NCBI GenBank assembly: GCA_946612625.1
Contig: CAMOEW010000003.1
Location: 25,652-89,651, forward strand
Length of the DNA: 64,000 nt
Source of the DNA: an uncultured Prevotella sp.
GTDB taxonomy: Bacteria > Bacteroidota > Bacteroidia > Bacteroidales > Bacteroidaceae
Reading direction: 5' to 3'
A program made the position numbers and the translations under genes. Of the stretch, positions 46,554 to 56,125 are shown in pieces. Each line of letters starts with the position of its first letter. The stretch's first letter is position 1. The notes under the pieces are model-generated. The model was given only the letters and a program-made list of their open reading frames with translations, ran no database searches and was not told the origin of the DNA.

Positions 46554-46604
46554 GTATTTTTGTTTTTTTATCTCTTTTAAAACAGTTTTTTGGGAATTAT
46601 TAAT

Positions 46605-46613
46605 TACCTTTGC
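46605..46613 (+). promoter_or_regulatory. -7 promoter box of dnaE
   Basis: TACCTTTGC, with about 26 nt of leader before the ATG at 46642. No TTTG at the ideal distance. Confidence 0.65.
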
Positions 46614-46641
46614 TGAACATTTTCTAAAAAAGCAATAAATA

Positions 46642-49600
46642 ATGGAAGATTTCGTTCATCTTCACGTACATACATATTATTCAATCCTCGATGGGCAGTC
46701 GAGCATAAAAAGGCTCGTAGATAAGGCTGTAGGCAATGGCATGCGTGGCATGGCGATTACCGATCACGGCGATATGTTCGGCATCAAGGAATTTCACGAC
46801 TACTGTATAGGAGTCAACAAGAAACGCAAAGAAAAAGGTGAAGTCCCTTTCAAGCCTATCTTCGGCTGCGAAATGTACGTTGCCCGTCACGGCGACAAGG
46901 AAAAGAAAGACGGCAAGGAGGATATGAGCGGCTACCACTTAATAGTGCTTGCGAAAAACTATCACGGATATAAAAACTTGATAAAACTTGTCAGCCATTC
47001 ATGGGTAGATGGCTACTACATGCGTCCACGCACAGACCGCAAGGAACTGGAGAAATATCACGAAGATCTTATCGTCTGTTCTGCCTGTATTGCTGGCGAA
47101 GTACCGGCAAAAATTCTACAGGGCGATATAGCCGGCGCACGCGAAGCTGTAGAGTGGTATCATCGTGTTTTCGGTGACGACTATTATCTGGAACTGCAGC
47201 GCCACGAGGTGAAAGACCCGTCGATACGTGCCAACCGCGAAACATTTCCTCTTCAGCAGAAGGCAAACAAAGTGCTCATAGAACTGGCGCATGAATACGG
47301 CATCAAACTTATCTGCAGCAACGATTCCCACTTTGTTGATCAGGAGAATGCCGAAGCTCACGACCATCTGCTGTGCCTCTCAACTGGAAAAGATCTTGAC
47401 GATCCTACACGCATGCTCTATTCCAAACAAGAGTGGTTCAAGACCCGCGAGGAAATGAACGATGTCTTCAGCGACATTCCCGAGGCATTGGTCAACACCA
47501 CCGAGATTGCCGACAAGGTTGAAATCTACAGCATCGACCACGACCCTATCATGCCTTTCTTCCCCATTCCCGAGGAATTCGGAACCGAAGATGAATGGAA
47601 AAAAAAATTCACCAAGGAACAGCTCGTCGATGAATTCACCTGCGATGAGAACGGAGAGAATAAGTTGCCATCCGAAGAGGGCGCGAAAAAAATAAAGAAG
47701 CTCATTGGTAATGACTACGACAAACTATACCGCATAAAGTTTGAGGCTGATTACCTTGCAAAACTAGCATACGAGGGAGCCATAAGACGCTATGGCGACC
47801 CCATTCCTAAAGAAGTTGACGACCGCGTACGCTTCGAGCTGCATATCATGAAGACAATGGGATTCCCCGGCTACTTCCTCATCGTTCAGGACTTCATCAA
47901 CTCCGCACGAGACAAGTTAGGAGTGATGGTAGGTCCGGGACGTGGCTCAGCAGCAGGAAGCGTGGTGGCTTATTGTTTGGGAATCACAAAAATCGACCCA
48001 CTGAAATACGACCTTCTTTTCGAACGATTCCTGAATCCCGACCGTATCTCTCTTCCAGATATCGACACCGACTTCGACGACGACGGCCGCGGCAAAGTGC
48101 TGAAATGGGTTGAAGACAAATACGGACATGAGAACTGTGCACATATCATCACCTATGCCACGATGGCAACGAAAAACTCCATCAAAGATGTGGCGCGCGT
48201 GGAGAAAGTGCCTCTACAGATTTCCAATGCCATCTGCAAGGCAATTCCCGATCGTCTAAAAGACCCTGGCACCGGCGAAGACCTAAAGATGAACTTGCCC
48301 AATGCTATTAAATGCACACCAGAGCTGCGCGATGCCGAGACATCATCCGACATTGCGTTGCGCAATACCATCAAATACGCAAAGATGCTTGAGGGAACAG
48401 TGCGAGGCACCGGCATCCACGCCTGCGGATTCATCATCTGCCGCGACCCCATCTCCGACTGGGTTCCTGTAAGCACCGCCGATGACCCTGACTTCAAGGA
48501 TACCAAGACTAACTGTACACAGTACGACGGCCATGTGATTGAATCAACAGGCCTCATCAAAATGGACTTCCTCGGTCTGAAAACACTCTCAGAGCTGAAG
48601 GAGGCATGTAGCAACATTCGACGCACGCGCGGTATTGATATCGACCTCGACACCATACCCATTGATGATCCGAAGACCTACGAGCTTTACCAGCAAGGGC
48701 GCACCGTCGGAACATTCCAGTTTGAGTCAGCAGGTATGCAGAAATACCTGCGCGAGTTAAAACCCACTGTGTTCGAAGACCTCATAGCCATGAACGCCCT
48801 TTATCGTCCTGGACCGATGGACTATATTCCACAGTTCATTCGCCGCAAAAACGGCTCCGAACCAGTCACCTACCCTATTCCTTGCATGGAGAAATACTTG
48901 AAGGACACCTACGGAATCACCGTCTATCAGGAGCAGGTGATGCTTCTTTCTCGCCAGCTTGCCGACTTCACCCGAGGCCAGAGCGACGCTCTGCGTAAGG
49001 CGATGGGCAAGAAAAAGAAAGACATCGTAGATCAGATGAAGCCGATGTTCATCGAGGGAGGCAAGAAAAACGGCCACGACCCACAGATTTTGGAAAAAAT
49101 ATGGACCGACTGGGAGAAATTTGCGAGCTATGCCTTCAACAAGTCGCATGCTGCATGTTATTCATGGGTAGCTTATCAGACAGCCTACCTGAAGGCAAAC
49201 TACCCGGCAGAGTTCATGGCCGCAATCATGACACGTCGTCGCGATCAGATAAGTGAAATCACGAAACTCATGGACGAGTGCAAGTCAATGGGCATAGCCA
49301 CTCTGGGCCCTGATGTCAACGAGAGCTACGAGAAGTTCGGAGTCAACAGCAAGGGAGAGATTCGCTTCGGTCTTGCCGCCATCAAGGGATTAGGCGACAA
49401 TGTAGCAATGGCGATTATCAACGAACGCGAGAAGAATGGCCCTTATCGTAATGTGTTCGATTTCGTACAGCGCATCAACTTCTCCGCCGTCAACCGCAAG
49501 GCACTGGAAAGTCTTGCCCTCAGTGGAGGTTTCGACAGTTTTGACTCAATACGCCGTGAAGATTTCTTCGCCAAGAACAATAAGGGTGAGACGTTCCTCG

Positions 49601-50373
49601 ACACACTCATGCGTTACGGACAGCTCTACCAGGCAGAGAAGCAGCAGATGCAAAATTCTCTCTTTGGAGGCGAAAACGAAATAGAAATAGCCACACCGCC
49701 GATACCTCAAGGCGAATTGTGGAGCGACATTGAGCGGCTGAACAAGGAGCGCGAACTGGTTGGCATCTATCTCTCTGCCCATCCTCTCGACGAGTTCAAG
49801 ATAGTAATCGACAACCTGTGCAATACCCACTGTCCTGAACTTGCCGACATCAGCGCACTCAAGAACCGCGAGACCATCACCATCGGAGGCATCGTCACGG
49901 CCATCAGGACTCGCTTCGACAAACAGGGCAAGCCGTTCGGTATTGTCACCATCGAGGATTTCGAAGGTCCCGGCGAACTTGCGCTTTTCGGAGAAGAATG
50001 GGGCAACAACAGCGGGATGTTCACCGAGGGAGCATCGGTGTTCGTAACAGCAAAATGCATACCACGTTTCCGCGACAGCAATATTATGTCGCTCCGAGTG
50101 TCTCAGGTTGAATACCTTCAGACGGTAAAGGAGCGAGCCATCGACCACATCACAATCTCAGTAACTACCGACATGGTTGACGAGAAAACAGTTGTTGAGC
50201 TCAACGAACTCATAGCTGAACATCCCGGCAAGACAAAGATTTTCATACAGCTACACGACTCCAGTGGCAAGCATCATGTACTTCTTAGAAGCCGCAACCA
50301 CGAAATAGATGTCAAGCATTCGCTCCTGCACTTCATTGAGGAGCAGGCGGGGCTTTCATATAAAATAAATTAA
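46642..50373 (+). CDS. dnaE: DNA polymerase III alpha subunit
   Basis: A 1243-residue replicative polymerase. The PHP domain starts the protein with HLHVHT and ITDHGD. The palm has PDIDTDF with catalytic D473 and D475; SAAGSVVAYCLGI and the KSHAACYSWVAYQTAYLKANYP segment are typical. An OB-fold (ETITIGGIVTAIRTRFDKQG) lies near the C-terminus. An insertion of about 60 residues around 295-360 is likely the long-form Bacteroidota version. It is followed by trxA. Confidence 0.97.
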   Translation: MEDFVHLHVHTYYSILDGQSSIKRLVDKAVGNGMRGMAITDHGDMFGIKEFHDYCIGVNKKRKEKGEVPFKPIFGCEMYVARHGDKEKKDGKEDMSGYHLIVLAKNYHGYKNLIKLVSHSWVDGYYMRPRTDRKELEKYHEDLIVCSACIAGEVPAKILQGDIAGAREAVEWYHRVFGDDYYLELQRHEVKDPSIRANRETFPLQQKANKVLIELAHEYGIKLICSNDSHFVDQENAEAHDHLLCLSTGKDLDDPTRMLYSKQEWFKTREEMNDVFSDIPEALVNTTEIADKVEIYSIDHDPIMPFFPIPEEFGTEDEWKKKFTKEQLVDEFTCDENGENKLPSEEGAKKIKKLIGNDYDKLYRIKFEADYLAKLAYEGAIRRYGDPIPKEVDDRVRFELHIMKTMGFPGYFLIVQDFINSARDKLGVMVGPGRGSAAGSVVAYCLGITKIDPLKYDLLFERFLNPDRISLPDIDTDFDDDGRGKVLKWVEDKYGHENCAHIITYATMATKNSIKDVARVEKVPLQISNAICKAIPDRLKDPGTGEDLKMNLPNAIKCTPELRDAETSSDIALRNTIKYAKMLEGTVRGTGIHACGFIICRDPISDWVPVSTADDPDFKDTKTNCTQYDGHVIESTGLIKMDFLGLKTLSELKEACSNIRRTRGIDIDLDTIPIDDPKTYELYQQGRTVGTFQFESAGMQKYLRELKPTVFEDLIAMNALYRPGPMDYIPQFIRRKNGSEPVTYPIPCMEKYLKDTYGITVYQEQVMLLSRQLADFTRGQSDALRKAMGKKKKDIVDQMKPMFIEGGKKNGHDPQILEKIWTDWEKFASYAFNKSHAACYSWVAYQTAYLKANYPAEFMAAIMTRRRDQISEITKLMDECKSMGIATLGPDVNESYEKFGVNSKGEIRFGLAAIKGLGDNVAMAIINEREKNGPYRNVFDFVQRINFSAVNRKALESLALSGGFDSFDSIRREDFFAKNNKGETFLDTLMRYGQLYQAEKQQMQNSLFGGENEIEIATPPIPQGELWSDIERLNKERELVGIYLSAHPLDEFKIVIDNLCNTHCPELADISALKNRETITIGGIVTAIRTRFDKQGKPFGIVTIEDFEGPGELALFGEEWGNNSGMFTEGASVFVTAKCIPRFRDSNIMSLRVSQVEYLQTVKERAIDHITISVTTDMVDEKTVVELNELIAEHPGKTKIFIQLHDSSGKHHVLLRSRNHEIDVKHSLLHFIEEQAGLSYKIN

Positions 50374-50378
50374 GAGTT

Positions 50379-50406
50379 AAAAGTTTAGAATTAAAAGTTT
50401 AGAATT
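50379..50406 (+). repeat. two 14-bp tandem repeats directly before trxA
   Basis: AAAAGTTTAGAATT occurs at 50379-50392 and 50393-50406, ending exactly where the trxA ATG starts. It may set the AT-rich, unstructured translation start of trxA. Confidence 0.75.
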
Positions 50407-50721
50407 ATGGAAGTAAAAATCACAGAAGAGAATTTCGAGAGTATGAAGAATGGCTCACTGCCATTAGTAGTTGATTTCTGGGCAACATGGTGCGGTCCTT
50501 GCCGTATGGTAGGTCCCATCATCTCAAAGCTTGCCGAGAAATACGATGGTAAGATTGCCGTGGGCAAGTGCGACGTTGAGGAGAACGAAGAACTGGCAGT
50601 TGAGTTTGGTATCCGCAACATCCCCACTATTCTGTTTTTCAAGGACGGTAAGGTCGTTGACAAAGTGGTAGGCGCCGTAGCTGAGTCACAGATCGACGCA
50701 AAGTTCCAGTCATTGCTATAA
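50407..50721 (+). CDS. trxA: thioredoxin
   Basis: A 104-residue cytoplasmic thioredoxin with the active site WCGPC (C29, C32), the cis-proline loop IRNIPTILFF, and a normal length. It reduces disulfides in client proteins. It lies 33 bp after dnaE and 10 bp before the small acidic gene. Confidence 0.97.
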   Translation: MEVKITEENFESMKNGSLPLVVDFWATWCGPCRMVGPIISKLAEKYDGKIAVGKCDVEENEELAVEFGIRNIPTILFFKDGKVVDKVVGAVAESQIDAKFQSLL

Positions 50722-50731
50722 ATCAACAACC

Positions 50732-51055
50732 ATGGCAGACATAGACGAGGAGTTGCGCTTGGACGCTATTGAAGATGAGAAGGAGATGCAATATATCCGT
50801 CAACATCTTCCTGCCGACACCCATGACCTGTTGGAAGCCTCCGACATCTACGACATGATGGATGCTATTGTGGAATACTACTATGAGAGCGGCGTGCTTG
50901 AGGCCGAAGGAGAATATGTTGACATCGACCTTCAGGCAGTTGCCGACTATGTATGTAACCGTCTTGAACAGGACAAATGCCGGAAATACCATCCCGACGA
51001 TGTTTATGCAGTTGTAGAGGCCGATTTCGACTATAACGATGAGAGGGAAGACTAA
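50732..51055 (+). CDS. small acidic protein, function unknown
   Basis: A 107-residue, strongly acidic, Tyr-rich soluble protein with no signal peptide or membrane helix. It has one conserved-looking stretch, YDMMDAIVEYYYESGVL. I do not recognise a family. It is 10 bp after trxA and ends inside a bidirectional terminator, so it is the last gene of the dnaE-trxA run. Confidence 0.8.
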   Translation: MADIDEELRLDAIEDEKEMQYIRQHLPADTHDLLEASDIYDMMDAIVEYYYESGVLEAEGEYVDIDLQAVADYVCNRLEQDKCRKYHPDDVYAVVEADFDYNDERED

Positions 51056-51074
51056 ATCTTTCCTCTCTCTTTTA
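51041..51074. terminator. bidirectional terminator at acidic-gene/tsaE junction
   Basis: GAGAGGGAAGA and TCTTTCCTCTC (51057-51067) pair with one wobble, and the plus strand continues into TCTTTTAT. The stem contains the stop codon of the acidic-protein gene and ends just before that of tsaE. Confidence 0.75.
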
Positions 51075-51482
51075 TAATTCAACAATCCTCTTTCCGTCGT
51101 CGGCGACGCTGATGGTAACACAGAGTGCATCGTCCGGTAACAGAGGCTCGATAAGTTCCGGCCATTCGATAAAGCAGTAGGCTCCGCTATAGAAATATTC
51201 TTCATAGCCCATGTCGTAGGCCTCTTCAATACGTTTGATACGGTAGAAGTCGAAATGATACACAGGATTTCCCACCTCGTCCTGATATTCATTGACGATA
51301 GCGAAAGTTGGGCTGGTTATTACATCCCTGACGCCAAGCTGTTCACACACCGACTTGATGAAGGTGGTCTTGCCCGCTCCCATCTTCCCATAGAATGCTA
51401 TCACGCGTCGACTGCCAAGGGCTGCAACAAATTCACGTGCAGCCTCTCCAATATTACTTAAATCACTAATCTTGATTTCCAT
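51072..51482 (-). CDS. tsaE: tRNA t6A modification ATPase TsaE
   Basis: A 136-residue P-loop protein (GKMGAGKTTF at about 32-41) that works with TsaB, TsaC and TsaD to make N6-threonylcarbamoyladenosine in tRNA. SPTFAIVNEYQ and YFYSGAYCFIEWPE are family features. It is the last gene of the aroA-to-tsaE run, 21 bp after porX. Confidence 0.93.
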   Translation of the reverse strand: MEIKISDLSNIGEAAREFVAALGSRRVIAFYGKMGAGKTTFIKSVCEQLGVRDVITSPTFAIVNEYQDEVGNPVYHFDFYRIKRIEEAYDMGYEEYFYSGAYCFIEWPELIEPLLPDDALCVTISVADDGKRIVEL

Positions 51483-51503
51483 TTCCTATTACATTATCTT
51501 ATA

Positions 51504-53072
51504 TCAACCCCTTCTCTTACCACGCATTCTTACCAATGGTATGAGCATCTCCTCCATCGAAATACCTCCATGCTGGAAAGTGTTTTTATAGTAAGACACA
51601 TAGTAGTTGTAATTGTTCGGATATGCAAAGAAGCTGTCGCCGGTAGCAAACACGTAGCTTGTGCTGATATTTGGTGACGGAAGCAGTGCTTTCTGTGGCT
51701 CCTTGATGATAAAAAGATCCTTATTGTCGTAAGCGAGGTTCTTGCCGAGTTTGTAGCGCAGGTTTGTGTTGGTATTTCGGTCGCCAACGATTTTCACCGG
51801 CCGGTTGGTACGAATACTGCCATGGTCGGTAGTAACCACAACAGTGCAGTCTGTCTGTGCCAGCAGACGGAAGAAATCGGCAACTACCGAATGGCGTAAC
51901 CATGAAAGCGTGATGCTGCGGTAGGCACTCTCGTCATTGGCAAGCTCACGCACCATTTTCGACTCGGTGCGGGCATGCGACAGCATATCAATGAAGTTAA
52001 ATACAACGACGTTGAGCGAGTTTTTCATCATGTTGCCAACCTGCTGCATCAATTTGTCGGCACCCGCAGAATCGTTAACCTTATGGTATGAGAAAGTGTC
52101 GTGACGGCGGTAGCGGTCGAGCTGCGTCTTAATAAGTGGACCTTCATTCAGGTTTTTCCCCTCCTCTTCGTCTTCGTCAACCCACAGGTCAGGAAACATC
52201 TCGGCAATCTTATTTGGCATGAGACCGCTGAATATAGCGTTACGGGCATATTGTGTAGCGGTAGGCAGAATGCTGCAGTAGAGGTTTTCATCGATTTCAA
52301 ACAGGTCTCCAAGCTCACGTTCCAAGGTTTTCCACTGGTCGTATCGGAAATTGTCAAACACTATCATGAACACTTTCTCACCAGCATTAAGCAATGGGAA
52401 AATAGCGGTTTTAAATATCTCTGGACTCATCAGCGGATGCTCGCCCGTACTCGTAGGTGAAAGGGCAGCCACCCAGTCCATATAGTTGCGCTTCACGAAT
52501 TTGGCAAATCCAATGTTTGCCTCTTCTTTCTGCATGGCCAGCATGTCGCTCATATTGCTATCTGCCGAACTGAGTTCCAGCTCCCATCTTACAAGACGCT
52601 TATACAATTCCGTCCAGTCACTGAACGTATGACAATCCTGTATCTGCATTGAAATCTGGCCAAACTCCTGCTGATAGCCGCTCTGAGTTACTTCGGCCAC
52701 AATCTCCTTGCGGTGAATGTTCTTCTTCAACGTTAGAAGTATCTGGTTAGGATTGACGGGCTTTATCAGATAGTCGGCAATCTTCTTGCCGATGGCCTGA
52801 TCCATGATATTCTCCTCTTCGCTCTTCGTAACCATTACCACAGGAACCGACGGTTGTATCTCTTTGATGATTTGCAGCGTTTCGAGGCCGCTCAGTCCCG
52901 GCATCATCTCGTCAAGCAGCACCAAATCAAAAGTATTTCTGCGGCATTCCTCAATGGCATCAGTGCCGTTGCTTACGGTAATCACCTCATAACCCTTCTT
53001 CTCCAAAAACATCAGATGTGCTTTCAGCAGCTCTATTTCATCATCAGCCCATAGCAATAGTCCATTCGTCAT
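51504..53072 (-). CDS. porX: response regulator with PglZ domain, PorX-like
   Basis: A 522-residue protein. The receiver domain has acidic D10-D11, phosphoacceptor D54 (VLLDEMMPG), T82 and K104 (LIKPVNP). After a helical linker, residues from about 230 form a PglZ/alkaline-phosphatase-like domain with IVFDNFRYDQW and TTDHGS metal ligands instead of a DNA-binding domain. In Porphyromonas gingivalis, PorX controls the type IX secretion system and its PglZ part is an oligonucleotide phosphodiesterase. The next gene upstream is porW, 50 bp away. The family also occurs in species without T9SS. Confidence 0.9.
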   Translation of the reverse strand: MTNGLLLWADDEIELLKAHLMFLEKKGYEVITVSNGTDAIEECRRNTFDLVLLDEMMPGLSGLETLQIIKEIQPSVPVVMVTKSEEENIMDQAIGKKIADYLIKPVNPNQILLTLKKNIHRKEIVAEVTQSGYQQEFGQISMQIQDCHTFSDWTELYKRLVRWELELSSADSNMSDMLAMQKEEANIGFAKFVKRNYMDWVAALSPTSTGEHPLMSPEIFKTAIFPLLNAGEKVFMIVFDNFRYDQWKTLERELGDLFEIDENLYCSILPTATQYARNAIFSGLMPNKIAEMFPDLWVDEDEEEGKNLNEGPLIKTQLDRYRRHDTFSYHKVNDSAGADKLMQQVGNMMKNSLNVVVFNFIDMLSHARTESKMVRELANDESAYRSITLSWLRHSVVADFFRLLAQTDCTVVVTTDHGSIRTNRPVKIVGDRNTNTNLRYKLGKNLAYDNKDLFIIKEPQKALLPSPNISTSYVFATGDSFFAYPNNYNYYVSYYKNTFQHGGISMEEMLIPLVRMRGKRRG

Positions 53073-53121
53073 TATACGTTATACATTATCCATTATACAT
53101 GAGCTAATTACCTGACGGCAA
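53073..53121 (-). repeat. short AT-rich repeats between porX and porW
   Basis: The 49-bp gap contains ATTATAC-type units: TTATACGTTATACATTATC is followed by CATTATACAT. No promoter or terminator is visible, so the two genes are probably read as one transcript. Confidence 0.5.
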
Positions 53122-56085
53122 TTAGCGATAAAAGTCTTCGTCGAAGTCGAATCCGCCAGGATCGGCATTACCATTATCATTGTTGTCCGACGGCATAAAT
53201 CCGTCGTCATCGTCGCTTTCCTCTTCCTGTTCAGGCGCCTCCGGCTCCGGTTCGGTCACTATGGTCTCTGGCTTTGTGAGCAACTGTTCAGGACTCACCT
53301 CCATAGGTGCAAGCATACGGTCGAAGAATTCCTCATACTCACGATAGCTCACACGTGTTCCCAACAACGGCAGGTTCTTCTCACTGATTATAATCCTATG
53401 ACAAGGCTTAAGCATCTCTGCCATAGCAGGGTTGGCATACAGCTGACGAGCATATTGCAGAGCCTCGTCGTAGTTGAGGAAACCACTCACCATCATACGA
53501 CTGATTCCGTTGTCGTTGTCGATCTCAATGTCGAAGCGTCGCACTAAGAAATTTGTAAAATTGTATTTTGCCAACTCGTAGAGCATCTGGTTCTGATTCA
53601 CCGAGTCTGGCATGTAGGCCAGCATAAATATGAAATTGGTGTTGCGCTCTACCACAAGCGTGTCGGCAGACGTAGAGTCCTGGCCGGCAGCACTGATGTC
53701 GCGGCGCGACCAGATGTCGCTAAGGTCGAATGTGCCTCCGTATAGCCTTCTGCCCTGTTGCACGCCACGTATAATCATTCCTGCAAGCTCTGCCACTTCG
53801 CTCGTCGGATAGTCGCTTACCACTTGCTGCAGGCTGGACACACAACCATCGGCGTCACCGTCGTTGAGCAGACTAAGGCCTTCGATGAAGATAAACTTGG
53901 CACGGTTTGCCCCAAGTTTAAAGCGCGTCGAAGATACTGCAGCGTTTGCTTTTACCTCGTCGTGGCGTCCTGCCTTAAATGCTTCATATGTGGCAGCATA
54001 TAGCGAGTCTTCTATATGCACTCCGAACTTGGCGTTCTCAACGAAATACGGGTCGTTGAGCAGTATGGAATATTCGCTTTCAGGGTATCGCTCAGAAAGA
54101 GCAGCCAGACAACTGTCGGCACGTTCACTCCGCTGTTGTCGTGAGTACAGCAGATAGAGGTGATAGTATGCCATGTCGTTTTTCTCATAATCGGGATATT
54201 GCGTTGTAAGGCGTACAAGAGCCTTTTCCGAGAGCGATAGGTTTTCAAGCTTGTCCTTGAATATTACTCCCGAGTTGTACAATCCGTCCATAATTATTGC
54301 ATCGCTGGCCGCCTTTGCCTCTTCTGTAAATGGAATCTGTGCCAAATAGTATTCACGATTATGCGGGTCGTTGGCAAGAGAGTCATTTATGGCAGAGTCA
54401 GTTGCTGTAGTATCAGCAATGGCTTCTCCGTTTTCTGTCAGCAGCCCAGCACCAATGCTATCGGCATCTATACTGTCTGATAACTCTTCAGAACTGCTGT
54501 CAGGCAGGTCTAACGATGCCACTACAGTCTGGTTGATGCGCTGCCAGTTGTCGGCATTCTCGCGTTTTCCCCACTGCCGTTGGAAAGCAGCCTTACCCTG
54601 GCTCACGGCCTGAGGATTATAGAAATACCATTGTCCATTGCCTTGCGTAACTGTTCCCAGTGCCGCTGACTGCTGGCGGTTTCCGACCGCCGCCTGCTTC
54701 TGTTGCATCTGTTCCGACTCGGCAATGGCTGCCGCACGCTTCTCTTCCTTCTCTTTCTTCTTTAATGCATCTATCACGCGGTCGATGGCAGCAAGCCGCT
54801 CTGCCTCTGGCATGACTGCAAGTTCCTGAAGCGAGTCTTGCAGATAGACGGCATCGGTGAATGGCACCAATTCGTCGAGAATCCTCGAACGGCGCGACAG
54901 CTGCTCATAGTCGTCGCGGTCTTTGTCGAGCAGTCCTATCGCCTCGCCGTAGCAACGCTGGGCATCATTATATTTCTCCTTAGTCCAATATATGTCGCCA
55001 AGCTTCAACAACAGCACGCCCTTCTCTATCCCGTTGCGTGTTGACTCCTTATTGCCTTTCTCGTATGCAGCAATAGCATTTGCGGTATCGCGTTCGGCAA
55101 GATAGATATTACCGATGGCATAATATACCTGATCGAGATATTCCTTGTTGTTGTCGTTATGGGTCATACGACGCAGACGGCGAATCATCTTTTTCGACTG
55201 TCCGGCAGCCATCACTTCAGTTTGGGCGATGCGCGAGTTGAACTTCAGCTCGTAAGGTGGCGACAGCCTCATTACGTGTGAATATGCATTGAAAGCCTCA
55301 CGCTTGTTGCCCATTATGGTGTGCAACTGCCCCATAAGATACCACTCGCGGGCTTTCTGCTTGTGGCGCTTCTCGTGTTTGATTACTTTGCGCAGATAGT
55401 CAATTGCCTTCTGATAGTCCTTGGTGTGAAGATAATAGTTGCAGTAGGCATAGTCCCAATCGGTCACGGCTCGGTAGTGCATAGAGTCGCGTCCCATCTT
55501 CGTGATAACATCCTCAGCATCATATAGCCAGTCGAGTTCGGCATACGTCTTGGCAAGCCAGGCACGTGCAATGCCGTTGATGGCGGGCTGAGTGGCATAA
55601 AGTCGCGACATATATGAGAACGTGGCGGCAGCCTCCTCGAGCTCACCTTTCTGAAACTGCGACTTTCCCATAAGCAACCACGCCTTCCATATGAACGGAT
55701 TGTATTCGCGGCGGTTGAGCCATTCCAGGTCTTTTGGAGTCTTGCGGCTATTGCCGTGCCATTTCGGCCGTGCCTTAATACTGTGTATTTTGATTACTTT
55801 CTGCGATTTCTCGATAGCCCGGTCGAAATTACTTGCCCCAAGCTGACGGCTCTGCTTGTTGCCGATGGTATATAGCGGCAACAGTTCGGTGAAGTTGTCT
55901 TTATTGCCGTTCTCTTTTGCCTCGGCACCATCGATGAATGCCAGCGAACCGTTATAATATGTGTTATAACGGGAATTAAACGAGTGCCAGAATCGGGAGC
56001 CTGCTGTGTTAGTGCGCGTAGAACAGCCTGCCAGTAATGCGATTACCGTCAGCACACATATTACTATATAAGCACTTTTCCTCAA
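53122..56085 (-). CDS. porW: TPR lipoprotein PorW/SprE of the T9SS
   Basis: A 987-residue lipoprotein (lipobox LLAGC) made largely of TPR-like helical repeats (about residues 60-420 and 590-780), with an acidic, Pro/Glu-rich C-terminal tail. The start GSRFWHSFNSRYNTYYNG after the lipid cysteine is the mark of the PorW/SprE family, needed for type IX secretion and, in gliding species, motility. It appears to start with TTG at 56085, because an in-frame stop lies just upstream and no ATG is near. The 14-bp repeats at 56084-56125 overlap this start. Confidence 0.85.
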   Translation of the reverse strand: MRKSAYIVICVLTVIALLAGCSTRTNTAGSRFWHSFNSRYNTYYNGSLAFIDGAEAKENGNKDNFTELLPLYTIGNKQSRQLGASNFDRAIEKSQKVIKIHSIKARPKWHGNSRKTPKDLEWLNRREYNPFIWKAWLLMGKSQFQKGELEEAAATFSYMSRLYATQPAINGIARAWLAKTYAELDWLYDAEDVITKMGRDSMHYRAVTDWDYAYCNYYLHTKDYQKAIDYLRKVIKHEKRHKQKAREWYLMGQLHTIMGNKREAFNAYSHVMRLSPPYELKFNSRIAQTEVMAAGQSKKMIRRLRRMTHNDNNKEYLDQVYYAIGNIYLAERDTANAIAAYEKGNKESTRNGIEKGVLLLKLGDIYWTKEKYNDAQRCYGEAIGLLDKDRDDYEQLSRRSRILDELVPFTDAVYLQDSLQELAVMPEAERLAAIDRVIDALKKKEKEEKRAAAIAESEQMQQKQAAVGNRQQSAALGTVTQGNGQWYFYNPQAVSQGKAAFQRQWGKRENADNWQRINQTVVASLDLPDSSSEELSDSIDADSIGAGLLTENGEAIADTTATDSAINDSLANDPHNREYYLAQIPFTEEAKAASDAIIMDGLYNSGVIFKDKLENLSLSEKALVRLTTQYPDYEKNDMAYYHLYLLYSRQQRSERADSCLAALSERYPESEYSILLNDPYFVENAKFGVHIEDSLYAATYEAFKAGRHDEVKANAAVSSTRFKLGANRAKFIFIEGLSLLNDGDADGCVSSLQQVVSDYPTSEVAELAGMIIRGVQQGRRLYGGTFDLSDIWSRRDISAAGQDSTSADTLVVERNTNFIFMLAYMPDSVNQNQMLYELAKYNFTNFLVRRFDIEIDNDNGISRMMVSGFLNYDEALQYARQLYANPAMAEMLKPCHRIIISEKNLPLLGTRVSYREYEEFFDRMLAPMEVSPEQLLTKPETIVTEPEPEAPEQEEESDDDDGFMPSDNNDNGNADPGGFDFDEDFYR

Positions 56086-56125
56086 CTCTTAATTCTTAAC
56101 TCTTAATTCTTAACTCTTAATTCTC
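56084..56125 (-). repeat. three 14-bp tandem repeats at permease/porW junction
   Basis: AACTCTTAATTCTT at 56084-56097 and 56098-56111, and a third copy with one change at 56112-56125. The array holds the stop codon of the ABC permease gene (56110-56112) and reaches into the TTG start of porW. Confidence 0.85.
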
